Shown here: positions 8,381 to 15,751 of the stretch, one piece after another
Numbering within the stretch: position 1 is the first letter of the stretch
How the letters are laid out: each line of letters begins with the position of its first letter
NCBI GenBank assembly: GCA_046047315.1
Contig: JBJOID010000062.1
Location: forward strand, 1 to 64,000
Length of the DNA stretch: 64,000 nt
Source: WGMK01 sp046047315
GTDB taxonomy: Bacteria; Hydrogenedentota; Hydrogenedentia; Hydrogenedentales; JAEUWI01
Direction of reading: 5' to 3'
Position numbers and translations under genes: made by a program
The notes under the pieces: generated by a model
Told to the model about the DNA's origin: nothing
Database searches by the model: none
Seen by the model: the letters and a program-made list of their open reading frames with translations, nothing else

Positions 8381-9034
8381 ATGACTACTTCTTCACACAG
8401 CTCCTTCCCCGACGCCCTGCCGGACTGCCTGAGAAGCGATGGCATTGCTTTGGAGGCGGCAACGTGCGAGCAGCTGTTGAAGTTCGCCGCTTTGGTGCGG
8501 CATTGGAATGCCTATGCCTCCCTCATGTCGGACCGGGACATTCACTTGATCGAGTCCCTGCACATTCCGGACGCCTTGAGCCTGGCCGGTACGCTTCTGG
8601 CCGCGATACGGCAGGGTCGGCAGTGGATTGATCTGGGAAGCGGCGGCGGCTTCCCCGCGTTGCCGGTGCGGATTCTGGCGGGAGAGCTGCCACTCACGCT
8701 GGTGGAGCGCTCGGAGAAGAAGTCGGGCGTGCTCCAGCAGCAACTTACCAGCCTCCACCTCGATGGGGTCTCGCTGCGGGTGGGCAGTTTCCCGCAGGTG
8801 ATTCCTCATCCGGAGGGACCCGTGGTCGTAACGGCCCGCGCCATCGAGAAGCCCGTCGTGGTGCATCAGGCGCTCGCCCAGTGGATGCGCCCGCACGATG
8901 TGTTCCTCTGTCAGGCAGCCGCCCCCGAGCCGGTGTTTCAGTCGCCCATGTTCCACGTGGAACACATCACGGACTGCTGGACCGAGACCGGGCTACGCCG
9001 GGGAAGCCTCTACCGCATCGAACGCCTCGCCTGA
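8381..9034 (+). CDS. rsmG: RsmG, 16S rRNA (guanine-N7) methyltransferase
   Basis: A 217-residue methyltransferase that modifies G527 of 16S rRNA. The SAM loop WIDLGSGGGFPALPVRIL is the RsmG signature, followed by LTLVERSEKKSGVLQQQ and VTARAIEKPVVVHQ. ATG 8381 is preferred; GTG 8345 is also in frame but adds 12 residues without a ribosome site. The gene is divergent from cimA. Near the C-terminus the codons for MFHVEH are a perfect parS palindrome (8949-8964), so coding sequence and partition site overlap. rsmG is usually near parAB and the replication origin. No parA or parB is present here, but oriC and dnaN are about 13 kb away. Confidence 0.93.
   Translation: MTTSSHSSFPDALPDCLRSDGIALEAATCEQLLKFAALVRHWNAYASLMSDRDIHLIESLHIPDALSLAGTLLAAIRQGRQWIDLGSGGGFPALPVRILAGELPLTLVERSEKKSGVLQQQLTSLHLDGVSLRVGSFPQVIPHPEGPVVVTARAIEKPVVVHQALAQWMRPHDVFLCQAAAPEPVFQSPMFHVEHITDCWTETGLRRGSLYRIERLA
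8949..8964. other. parS centromere-like site inside rsmG
   Basis: TGTTCCACGTGGAACA is a perfect 16-bp palindrome identical to the chromosomal parS sequence bound by ParB in pseudomonads, and close to the bacterial consensus TGTTTCACGTGAAACA. It is coding within rsmG. A second identical copy lies 131 bases further on. ParB binding is inferred from the match. Confidence 0.85.
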
Positions 9035-9045
9035 GGAGAGCCTAC

Positions 9046-9080
9046 GAAAAAGGCGCCCGGACCAAAATCCGGGCGCCTTG
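9046..9080 (-). terminator. Terminator for the prepilin gene
   Basis: AAGGCGCCCGGA at 9050-9061 pairs perfectly with TCCGGGCGCCTT at 9068-9079 around the 6-base loop CCAAAA. On the minus strand the stem is followed by a T run (A run at 9047-9051 on plus). It lies downstream of the prepilin gene. It may also stop rsmG transcripts, though the plus-strand T tract is only two bases. Confidence 0.8.
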
Positions 9081-9095
9081 ACGCAAGCGGTCGGG

Positions 9096-9111
9096 TGTTC
9101 CACGTGGAACA
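9096..9111. other. Second parS site, intergenic
   Basis: TGTTCCACGTGGAACA again, extended to an 18-bp palindrome (GTG...CAC, 9095-9112). It lies between the terminator and the prepilin stop codon, so this copy is free of coding constraint. Two identical 16-mers within 163 bp is far beyond chance and typical of a ParB loading cluster. Confidence 0.88.
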
Positions 9112-9119
9112 CCGGGGGG

Positions 9120-10070
9120 TTACTCGAACAAGCTGTTCAATGCCGCGTGGCTTACCGTCGCGGGGAAGGTCTCGCCCAACCCCACGTATTCGACATGTCC
9201 ATCGAGGTACAGGGCATTGCACCCGCCCGGCACGTGGTTGAAGCCAACGCCGCCGCCGATATTGGTGCTGATCTTGTCCCAAGCCACAGGCAAGGTGGAT
9301 TGCGCCCGCGCGGCCGCGCCGGGATTGTTGATGTCGGTAATCACGAAACGCTCGATGCCCTCGCGCAGGCGATAGAGGTTCGCGCTCTGGCCATTCCCGT
9401 CCGTGGTGTAGTCGAGGGTCGTTGCATCGCGCAGTGCCGCGAGGTCAATGTCCTCATCCAGAATGAAGTCATCCGCAGGATCCTTGTTCAGCGCCGCGTC
9501 ACCCACCACCACGGAAAGTGCAATGAACTGGTTTGGCGCCTCGATAGGGGTCGGGGTCGGGAAAGGCACCACCGAACGGGGATGGGACTCGTCGACCCGG
9601 TCGAGCGCGAAGCCCACGTAGTTGTAACTCTCATCCCCCTCGGTCACCACTCCCACGTAGGCGCAAGTGTCAGTCCCATCATCCGCTACCACCAGCAGAT
9701 CATTCTCCTGTCCCACATCAGCGTCGCTTGGGCAGACCAGCACGTTCAGGTCGGTCAGGTATTCCGGATACAGCGCCACCATGTCGGCCATGAAGACGCC
9801 GTTGTCGTGAAAGCTGTCGGGGTCGCAGCCGGTCGCATTCGCCGCCAGCCCGAAGGCATGGTCACCGTCCACCCGGGGATACCGCTCGCCCTTCGACTCG
9901 GTGGCGTACATCTTGAGCACAAGCCCCAGCTGCTTCAGGTTGTTCTGGCACGAAGCCCTGCGAGCCGCTTCCCGGGCACGCGCGAGCGCGGGCAACAGGA
10001 TGGCAGCCAGAATGCCGATGATGGCAATCACGACAAGCAGTTCAATCAGGGTGAATCCATTCCGCTTCAT
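9120..10070 (-). CDS. Type IV pilin-like protein with a C-terminal H-x-DG motif
   Basis: A 316-residue secreted, pilin-like protein. Residues 1-5 (MKRNG) are the prepilin leader, cleaved before Phe6, and Glu10 is the conserved +5 glutamate of FTLIELLVVIAIIGILAAIL. The hydrophobic N-terminal helix ends near residue 30, and RAREAARRASCQNNLKQLG follows, typical of large prepilin families in Planctomycetes-type bacteria (DUF1559-like). The C-terminal HVPGGCNALYLDGHVEYV resembles their H-X9-DG motif, but has ten residues between His and Asp-Gly. Exact role is unknown; such proteins occur in many copies per genome. The pilus motor genes of this window are 40 kb away. It is transcribed alone and ends at a terminator. 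Confidence 0.85.
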   Translation of the reverse strand: MKRNGFTLIELLVVIAIIGILAAILLPALARAREAARRASCQNNLKQLGLVLKMYATESKGERYPRVDGDHAFGLAANATGCDPDSFHDNGVFMADMVALYPEYLTDLNVLVCPSDADVGQENDLLVVADDGTDTCAYVGVVTEGDESYNYVGFALDRVDESHPRSVVPFPTPTPIEAPNQFIALSVVVGDAALNKDPADDFILDEDIDLAALRDATTLDYTTDGNGQSANLYRLREGIERFVITDINNPGAAARAQSTLPVAWDKISTNIGGGVGFNHVPGGCNALYLDGHVEYVGLGETFPATVSHAALNSLFE

Positions 10071-10312
10071 AAGGTCGCTCCTGCAAAAAGTCCTTCATCC
10101 TAACACACTTCCAGACGAAGCCGAAGCGGCAGAGGTTTCCACCACAGAGGAACAATCTGCATCCCGGAAACCGGCCGCCCGCGAGGTTCTCCGCGAAATA
10201 TCCAGTAAAGCCGGGACCTTTGCCCGCCGATAGGCTTGGTACGCCGCTTGCGTGGAAGCCAACGGCGAAGTGCGCCATCACCACGGAACAAGCTGCGGGA
10301 GCAAACACACGG

Positions 10313-12028
10313 ATGGGTACCCTCTTCAGCGCGCTGGACATCGGCCGGGGCGGCCTTCAGGTGGCGCAGGTTCAACTCGACACGGCCAGCAACAACATTG
10401 CGAACGTGAACCGGCCGGGCTTTTCGCGGCAGCGGGTCAACCTGCTCACGCGTGAACCGAACCTCAAGCCTTACGGCGCGCTCGGGCGCGGTGTTTTCGT
10501 GAGCGGTATAGACCGCCTGCGCGACCAGTTCCTGGATGTCGCGTTCCGCCAGGAAGTGGCCAGCTTCGGGGCGGCGGATACCGCCGCCACCTACTTCTCC
10601 CGCATCGAAGACATCTTCAACGAACCGGGAGACGCCAGCCTCTCGAACCGAATCAATGAGCTATTCGACGCCCTGCAGGATTTCGCCGCCGCCGTGGACA
10701 ACCTGCCCACCCGTGTGGCCACCATCGAGCAGGCCTCCGCCCTGGCGGCCACCCTGAACGAAGTTGACCGCCGCCTCAACCTCCTGCGCTCGAATGCGAA
10801 TGATCAGGTGGGGGACACCGTCACGGAAATCAACTCCCTCGGCGAGCGCGTCGCCGAGCTCAACACCTCAATTCAGCGTCTGGAAGGTTCGGGACGGGCG
10901 GCCAATGATCTGCGCGACCAGCGCGATGTGCTGCTCGACGAGCTCGCCGAGCTGGTCAATATCACCTACCGCGAACGCGACAACGGGATCGTGGATGTGC
11001 TGATGGGCGGTGACCAGTTCATCACCGGACGCGACGTGCGCCTGCTGGAAGCGGTGGCCACACCGACCATCGACCCCGATCGGCCCGACATGCGCGAGGT
11101 CCGTTTCGCGGACACCGGCACCCCGGTCCTCGTGCGCGACGGCCGCCTGCGTGGACTGCTCGACATCCGGGACGACGCCATCGCGGGCGTCGAGGATAGC
11201 GTCGATGAGCTTGCGCGTGGACTTATCAATTCCCTGAACGCCCTGCAAGCCTCGGGCAATGGCCTCTCCAACTTTGACGCGCCGCTTACCTCGACCAACG
11301 CCGTGAGCGGCATCGACACCGCCCTCAACAGCGCGGGGCTGCCCGGCACGGTCACCGACGGTTCCTTCGATATCCTCGTCTATGACAACAGCGGCAACCT
11401 CGTCGAGACCCTGAACGTGCCCGTCTTTGCGTCGGGTCCGCTCATCCTGCAGAGCACACTCAACTCCGTGCGCCTGCTCATCAACGTGTCACCCAACCTC
11501 AGCGCCAGCATCAGCGACGGCCTGCTCACGGTTTCGCCGGACGCCAACCGCACCTTCGTGCTGGCCAACGACACGAGTGGATTCCTCACCGCCTCCGGGT
11601 TGAACAGCTTCTACGCCGGCACCGACGCGGGCAGCATCGCCGTTAATCCCGACCTCGTGGCCCGGCCGGACTGGCTCAGCTCCAGCGACAGCCCGGACCC
11701 GCTTGAGACCGGCAACAACGCGGTTGCCCTCCTCATGGCGCAGCTTCGGGATCAGCCCGTCTTCTCCAGCAACACCGAGAACATCAACCAGTTCTACGAG
11801 TCCGTGCTGGTGACCCTGGGGGTTGATGCGCGCGCCAACGCGCAGCTGCTCGAGCTTCAGGAAGACGCGGTAACCGACTTCGAATCCCGCCGGCTGGAGG
11901 TGAGCGGTGTCAATATCGACGAGGAAGTGACCAGCCTGCTTCAGTTCCAGCGCGCCTTCGAGGCTTCCGCCCGCGTCATCACCACGACCGACCGCATGCT
12001 GGAAACCCTGCTGGGTATCGTCGCGTAG
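10313..12028 (+). CDS. flgK: FlgK, flagellar hook-associated protein 1
   Basis: A 571-residue protein that forms the first hook-filament junction ring outside the cell. The N-terminus MGTLFSALDIGRGGLQVAQ followed by LDTASNNIANVNRPGFSRQR is the flagellar rod/hook motif. The C-terminus VSGVNIDEEVTSLLQFQRAF plus EASARVITTTDRMLETLL is the matching FlgK end; the two helices pair as a coiled coil. ATG 10313 is chosen over the earlier in-frame start at 10220 because it begins the family N-terminus and has GGGAG at 10297-10301. No other flagellar gene is adjacent: the next gene is queD on the other strand, so FlgL, FliD and FlgN must lie elsewhere. Confidence 0.95.
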   Translation: MGTLFSALDIGRGGLQVAQVQLDTASNNIANVNRPGFSRQRVNLLTREPNLKPYGALGRGVFVSGIDRLRDQFLDVAFRQEVASFGAADTAATYFSRIEDIFNEPGDASLSNRINELFDALQDFAAAVDNLPTRVATIEQASALAATLNEVDRRLNLLRSNANDQVGDTVTEINSLGERVAELNTSIQRLEGSGRAANDLRDQRDVLLDELAELVNITYRERDNGIVDVLMGGDQFITGRDVRLLEAVATPTIDPDRPDMREVRFADTGTPVLVRDGRLRGLLDIRDDAIAGVEDSVDELARGLINSLNALQASGNGLSNFDAPLTSTNAVSGIDTALNSAGLPGTVTDGSFDILVYDNSGNLVETLNVPVFASGPLILQSTLNSVRLLINVSPNLSASISDGLLTVSPDANRTFVLANDTSGFLTASGLNSFYAGTDAGSIAVNPDLVARPDWLSSSDSPDPLETGNNAVALLMAQLRDQPVFSSNTENINQFYESVLVTLGVDARANAQLLELQEDAVTDFESRRLEVSGVNIDEEVTSLLQFQRAFEASARVITTTDRMLETLLGIVA

Positions 12029-12035
12029 TAATAAT

Positions 12036-12740
12036 TTACTGTTCGCCTAGATAAATGCAGCGAGCGGTGTAGGTTTCCTGCACCACCACCGCCGTCGGCC
12101 GTTGGCCGTGACGCTCGATCCACCGCCAAATCCAGTGCGCAATGTGCTCGACAGTGGACTTGTCCAGTCCCTCGATGTCGTTCAGGTAACGGTGATCGAG
12201 CGCGTCATAAAGTTGCGGCAGCAGGGATTCCAGCGCATCCAGATCCTCGGCGCCCGCCTCGCAGATGTAGCTGTGCCCGTGGACGCAGCGGCAGGCGTGG
12301 CCCTCGGGCAGCGACGGCAGCGACTGCGCCGCCTCAAAGGTGAACCGCCAGCGTTCGGGAAGGCCCTCGAAATCATCCGCCGGCATCGGAACCGGATTGA
12401 AGCAACAGTCCCCGTCGATGCAGACCCGCACCCCGGCAAACCACCCGGGCGCAGGGAGCAGGCGCTCGTGCAGCCACGCCTCGATGGCGGGCACCCGCGT
12501 GTCGTTCTCCAGTCCCGGCACCTCGTTGAGGCACGCGTGATCCAGCAACGCCACCAGCGGCTTGAGCCGGGACTTCATCTCCGCAAAATCCACCACCCAG
12601 CCGATGCCCGCGTCCGGCGCGCCATGGGCCAGCAAGTCCACGCGGTAGCTGTGGCCGTGCAGCCGCCGCTGCCGTTCATCCCCGAGGGGATTGCGGTGCG
12701 CCGCCTCGAAATAGAGGATTTTGCGCAGGTGGAACTTCAT
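12036..12740 (-). CDS. queD: QueD-type 6-carboxytetrahydropterin synthase, tandem two-domain form
   Basis: A 234-residue protein made of two T-fold domains; single-domain QueD is about 120 residues. The N-half keeps the zinc ligands His15, His28 and His30 (FEAAH and LHGHSY), the GWVVDFAEMK strand and Asp67-His68, but has Gln24 at the catalytic Cys position and no terminal catalytic Glu. The C-half keeps Cys150 (GHACRCVHGHSY), His154, His156, Asp182-His183 and Glu222 (VVVQETYTARCIYLGE), but has Gln139 in place of the first zinc His and lacks the DFAE strand. The halves therefore look complementary. Role: GTP-derived dihydroneopterin triphosphate to CPH4, the QueE substrate. The gene converges with flgK. 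Confidence 0.88.
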   Translation of the reverse strand: MKFHLRKILYFEAAHRNPLGDERQRRLHGHSYRVDLLAHGAPDAGIGWVVDFAEMKSRLKPLVALLDHACLNEVPGLENDTRVPAIEAWLHERLLPAPGWFAGVRVCIDGDCCFNPVPMPADDFEGLPERWRFTFEAAQSLPSLPEGHACRCVHGHSYICEAGAEDLDALESLLPQLYDALDHRYLNDIEGLDKSTVEHIAHWIWRWIERHGQRPTAVVVQETYTARCIYLGEQ

Positions 12741-12753
12741 GGCCGCGCCGGGC

Positions 12754-14160
12754 TCATCCCTGCCAGTCGCCGCTCTTCTTGAGCTCGTCGGCCAGGATGT
12801 CCAGCGTCTTCTTCAGCTTGTCCACCGCCTCGTCCACGTCGGCGCGGCTGATGATGTGCGGCGGAGAGAAGATGCAGATGTTCACCACCGGGCGGAAGAT
12901 CAGGCCCATGCTCGCAGCGATTTCCGCGGCCCGCACCGCCACGCCGGGCTTCGGCGGGAAGGGTTCCTTGGTGGCGCGATTCTTGTAGAGTTCAACGGCC
13001 GCCACGTTGCCCAACCCGCGCTTCTCGCCCACCAGCGGATGCGGCGCGATATGCGTGTCGAGCTGCGCCTGAAAGTACGCGCCCACGTCGCGCGCATTGT
13101 CCACCAGGTTCTCGCGCTCGAATATCTCCAGATTCTTCAGTCCAGCGGCAGCGGCCACCGGATGGCAGGAATACGTGAAGCCGTGCGAGAAGGGGCCCAC
13201 CTCGGCCGCCCCCTTGTGCAGCACGTCCCAAATCTCGTCCGAAACCACGCTCGCCGCCATCGGCACATAGCCGCTGGTCAGCCCCTTGGCCAGCGTCATG
13301 ATGTCCGGCTGAAGGTTGTAGTAATTGCTGCCGAACCAAGTACCGAGACGGCCGAACCCGCAGATCACTTCATCGGCGATGAACAGCAGCCCGTACTTGC
13401 GCACGACCGGGATGATTGCCTCGAAGTAACCCTGCGGCGGCGGCACCACGCCGCAGGCGCCCATCACCGGCTCAGCGATGAGCGCCGCCACGGTCTCGGG
13501 TCCCTCGCGCAGAATCGTCTCCTCCAGCTCCTTCGCCAGGCTCGCGCTGTAGTCCAGTTCCGACATCCCGGCCGGGGCGTTCAGGAAGTAATGCGGCTTG
13601 GACACATGCACAAAGCGGCCGCTGTCCAGCGGCACGTCGAACTGCAGGTGAAGCGGGGGCAGCCCGGTCATGCTCGCCGATGCCACGGTCACGCCGTGAT
13701 AGCCCATCTTGCGCGAGATGATCTTCTTGCGCTCCGGACGGCCCAGCAGGTTGTTGTAGTACCACACGATCTTCACGTTCGTGTCGTTGCAGTCCGAGCC
13801 CGAAAGGCCGAAGAAGACCTTGTTCAGGTTGCCCGGCGTCAGCGAAGCGATCTTGTCCGCCAGCTCAAGCGAGGGCTGGTTGGCGTTGTTCTGGAAAGAG
13901 GTGTAGTAACAAAGCGTCTTCACCTGATCCGAAATCGCGTCAGCCATTTCCTCGCGGCCATAGCCGATGTCCACACACCACAGTCCCGCCATCATGTCCA
14001 GGTATTCGTTGCCGTCCGAATCCCACACGCGCATGCCCTTGCCGCGCACAATCACGCGCGGGCCCGCGCCCTGGGTCTGGGGTATCGCCGTAAACGGCTG
14101 AAGCGCGCTGGCCTTGGCCTTGGCGCGCAGCGATTGGGTGAGTTCGGTGGATGGATTCAT
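12754..14160 (-). CDS. Class III (omega-type) PLP aminotransferase
   Basis: A 468-residue PLP aminotransferase of the beta-alanine/putrescine/omega-amino acid:pyruvate type. Visible landmarks are GLWCVDIGYGREEMADAI, SGSDCNDTNVKIVWYYNN, KMGYHGVT (aromatic ring support), IAEPVMGACGVVPPP, FIADEVICGFGRLGTWFG (with the PLP-contacting Asp), and TLAKGLTSGYVPM containing the Schiff-base Lys. Length and motif spacing fit the family; the amine substrate cannot be told. ATG 14160 has AAGGA ten bases upstream. The longer open frame to 14283 overlaps the purA end and is unsupported. It follows purA on the same strand with 62 bases between and may be co-transcribed. Confidence 0.92.
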   Translation of the reverse strand: MNPSTELTQSLRAKAKASALQPFTAIPQTQGAGPRVIVRGKGMRVWDSDGNEYLDMMAGLWCVDIGYGREEMADAISDQVKTLCYYTSFQNNANQPSLELADKIASLTPGNLNKVFFGLSGSDCNDTNVKIVWYYNNLLGRPERKKIISRKMGYHGVTVASASMTGLPPLHLQFDVPLDSGRFVHVSKPHYFLNAPAGMSELDYSASLAKELEETILREGPETVAALIAEPVMGACGVVPPPQGYFEAIIPVVRKYGLLFIADEVICGFGRLGTWFGSNYYNLQPDIMTLAKGLTSGYVPMAASVVSDEIWDVLHKGAAEVGPFSHGFTYSCHPVAAAAGLKNLEIFERENLVDNARDVGAYFQAQLDTHIAPHPLVGEKRGLGNVAAVELYKNRATKEPFPPKPGVAVRAAEIAASMGLIFRPVVNICIFSPPHIISRADVDEAVDKLKKTLDILADELKKSGDWQG

Positions 14161-14222
14161 GATGCATTCCTTACCCGGCAGGGCCGCGCGTGGCGGCATG
14201 CCGTTTCCTGCGCCGTCCCTCG

Positions 14223-15494
14223 TCAGCCCCGGTCGATGAGCGCCTCGCGCTCGGGACCCACCGACACATAGCGCAACCTGCATTCGATCTGCCGCTCAAT
14301 CTCCAGCACGTAATTGCGGGCGGTTTCGGGCAGATCCTCAAAGCGGCGCACGCCGCGAATGTCTTCGCTCCAACCCGGCATCTCCATGTATACCGGGGTG
14401 CTCTCTTCCAGCACGGCATTGATGGGGAAGCGGTCGATGCGCTGGCCCTCATGCTCGTAATGCGTGCAAATCTTCAGGCTATTCAGGCCGCTCAGGCTGT
14501 CCAGCTTGGTCAGCGCCACCTCTGTCGCGCCCTGCGCCCATACCCCAAAACGGGTCGCCACCGAATCGAAATGCCCGATGGTGCGGGGACGGCCGGTGGC
14601 CGCGCCGTATTCCTCGGCAATCTCCCGCAACTCGTTCGCCTCGGCGTCGTTCATTCGGGTGAGGAATGGACCCTCACCCACACAGGTCGAGAACGCCTTG
14701 ACCACCGCCACCACCCGGTCGGCGCTGCGGCCAAACAGGCCGCCACCCACCGGGGCGTAGGACGCCAGCGCGCAGGACGACGTGGTGTAGGGATAAATCC
14801 CGAAATTCAGGTCGCGTAGGGTGCCCAGCTGCGCCTCGAAAAGGATGTTCTTCCCGGCTGAGGCAGCCTCCTCCAGCAGAAGCGAGGTGTCTGTAATCAG
14901 CGGACGCACCGCGTCGAGGTTCCGCTCCACCCAGGCGAGCACGCTGTCATAATCAATGCCATCGCACTTGCCATAGAACAAGCGGCAACGCTCCGCCTTC
15001 CACGCCACCAAGTCCTTCAGGCGGCGGCGGAAACGCTCCGGATGCAACAACTCACCCACCTGGATGGCCTTCTTCATCGTGCGGTCGCCATAGGCCGGGG
15101 CAATGCCACGCCGGGTCGAGCCATAGGCCTGGTTGCCCAGACGCTCCTCTTCCCAGGTGTCTTCCAGGCGGTGGAAGGGAAAGCAGATTGTGGCTCGATC
15201 CGAAACCCGCACCTGCGGCGAGATGCCCTTCAAGGCGATGTCTTCGAGCTCGCTGCGCAAGCCCTCGAGGTCAATGACCATGCCCGGTCCCAAGATATTG
15301 ATGGCCTTGGGGTTAAAGATTCCCGAGGGCAGCAGGTGCAGCTTGAAGGTGCCGTGCTGGTTCACCACCGTGTGGCCGGCGTTGTTGCCGCCCTGATACC
15401 GGACCACGAAGTCGGCGTCCTGGGCGAAATAGTCCACCATCCGGCCCTTGCCTTCGTCGCCCCAGTTCGCGCCCACCACAATTTGAATGCCCAT
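14223..15494 (-). CDS. purA: PurA, adenylosuccinate synthetase
   Basis: A 423-residue enzyme joining IMP and aspartate with GTP hydrolysis, first committed step to AMP. The N-terminus MGIQIVVGANWGDEGKGR has the GDEGKG loop with catalytic Asp13; NNAGHTV supplies the catalytic His. GSTRRGIAPAYGDR, FEAQLGTLRDLNFGIYPYTT and GRPRTIGHFDSVATRF follow, with KLDSLSG near the GTP pocket. The end RYVSVGPEREALID is the conserved C-terminus. The start is ATG 15494, which begins the family N-terminus; an in-frame ATG at 15533 would add 13 residues. Upstream is a short non-coding stretch shared with the divergent GH3/LysM gene. Confidence 0.97.
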   Translation of the reverse strand: MGIQIVVGANWGDEGKGRMVDYFAQDADFVVRYQGGNNAGHTVVNQHGTFKLHLLPSGIFNPKAINILGPGMVIDLEGLRSELEDIALKGISPQVRVSDRATICFPFHRLEDTWEEERLGNQAYGSTRRGIAPAYGDRTMKKAIQVGELLHPERFRRRLKDLVAWKAERCRLFYGKCDGIDYDSVLAWVERNLDAVRPLITDTSLLLEEAASAGKNILFEAQLGTLRDLNFGIYPYTTSSCALASYAPVGGGLFGRSADRVVAVVKAFSTCVGEGPFLTRMNDAEANELREIAEEYGAATGRPRTIGHFDSVATRFGVWAQGATEVALTKLDSLSGLNSLKICTHYEHEGQRIDRFPINAVLEESTPVYMEMPGWSEDIRGVRRFEDLPETARNYVLEIERQIECRLRYVSVGPEREALIDRG

Positions 15495-15672
15495 GCGAAG
15501 ATCACCAAGAGAAGTTGAGGGGTCAAGCCCCACCGGTGTTGCAGAAAATAGGCCGCGCGAATCACGCGGGAACGCGCCCCTCCCAGCCGGGTTTTCGGGA
15601 ATGGCGCGACCGGAAACGCTACCCCTTAAACACTTTCAATGTCAAATGTTAGCGCGATGGCGGAGCTATGTT

Positions 15673-15700
15673 TTGCCGCCGCCTTGCGGGATGCTATAGT
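15673..15700 (+). promoter_or_regulatory. Possible promoter for the GH3/LysM gene
   Basis: TATAGT at 15695-15700 is a strong -10, and TTGCCG at 15673-15678 is a partial -35, with 16 bases between. The coding start is 52 bases after the -10 element. The -35 is weak, so confidence is moderate to low. Confidence 0.4.
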
Positions 15701-15751
15701 CTCGCCGCGGCATGGTGCCGACATTCAGGGAAGGAAGCCCGCACGAAGCCC

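Noticed and set aside
10085..10312. Possible c-di-GMP riboswitch upstream of flgK (AAAGCC, GGGACC, CTTGGTA elements)
   Set aside because: The fragments resemble GEMM motif pieces, but the conserved paired stems, the GGGCAAACC block and the tetraloop receptor could not be built.
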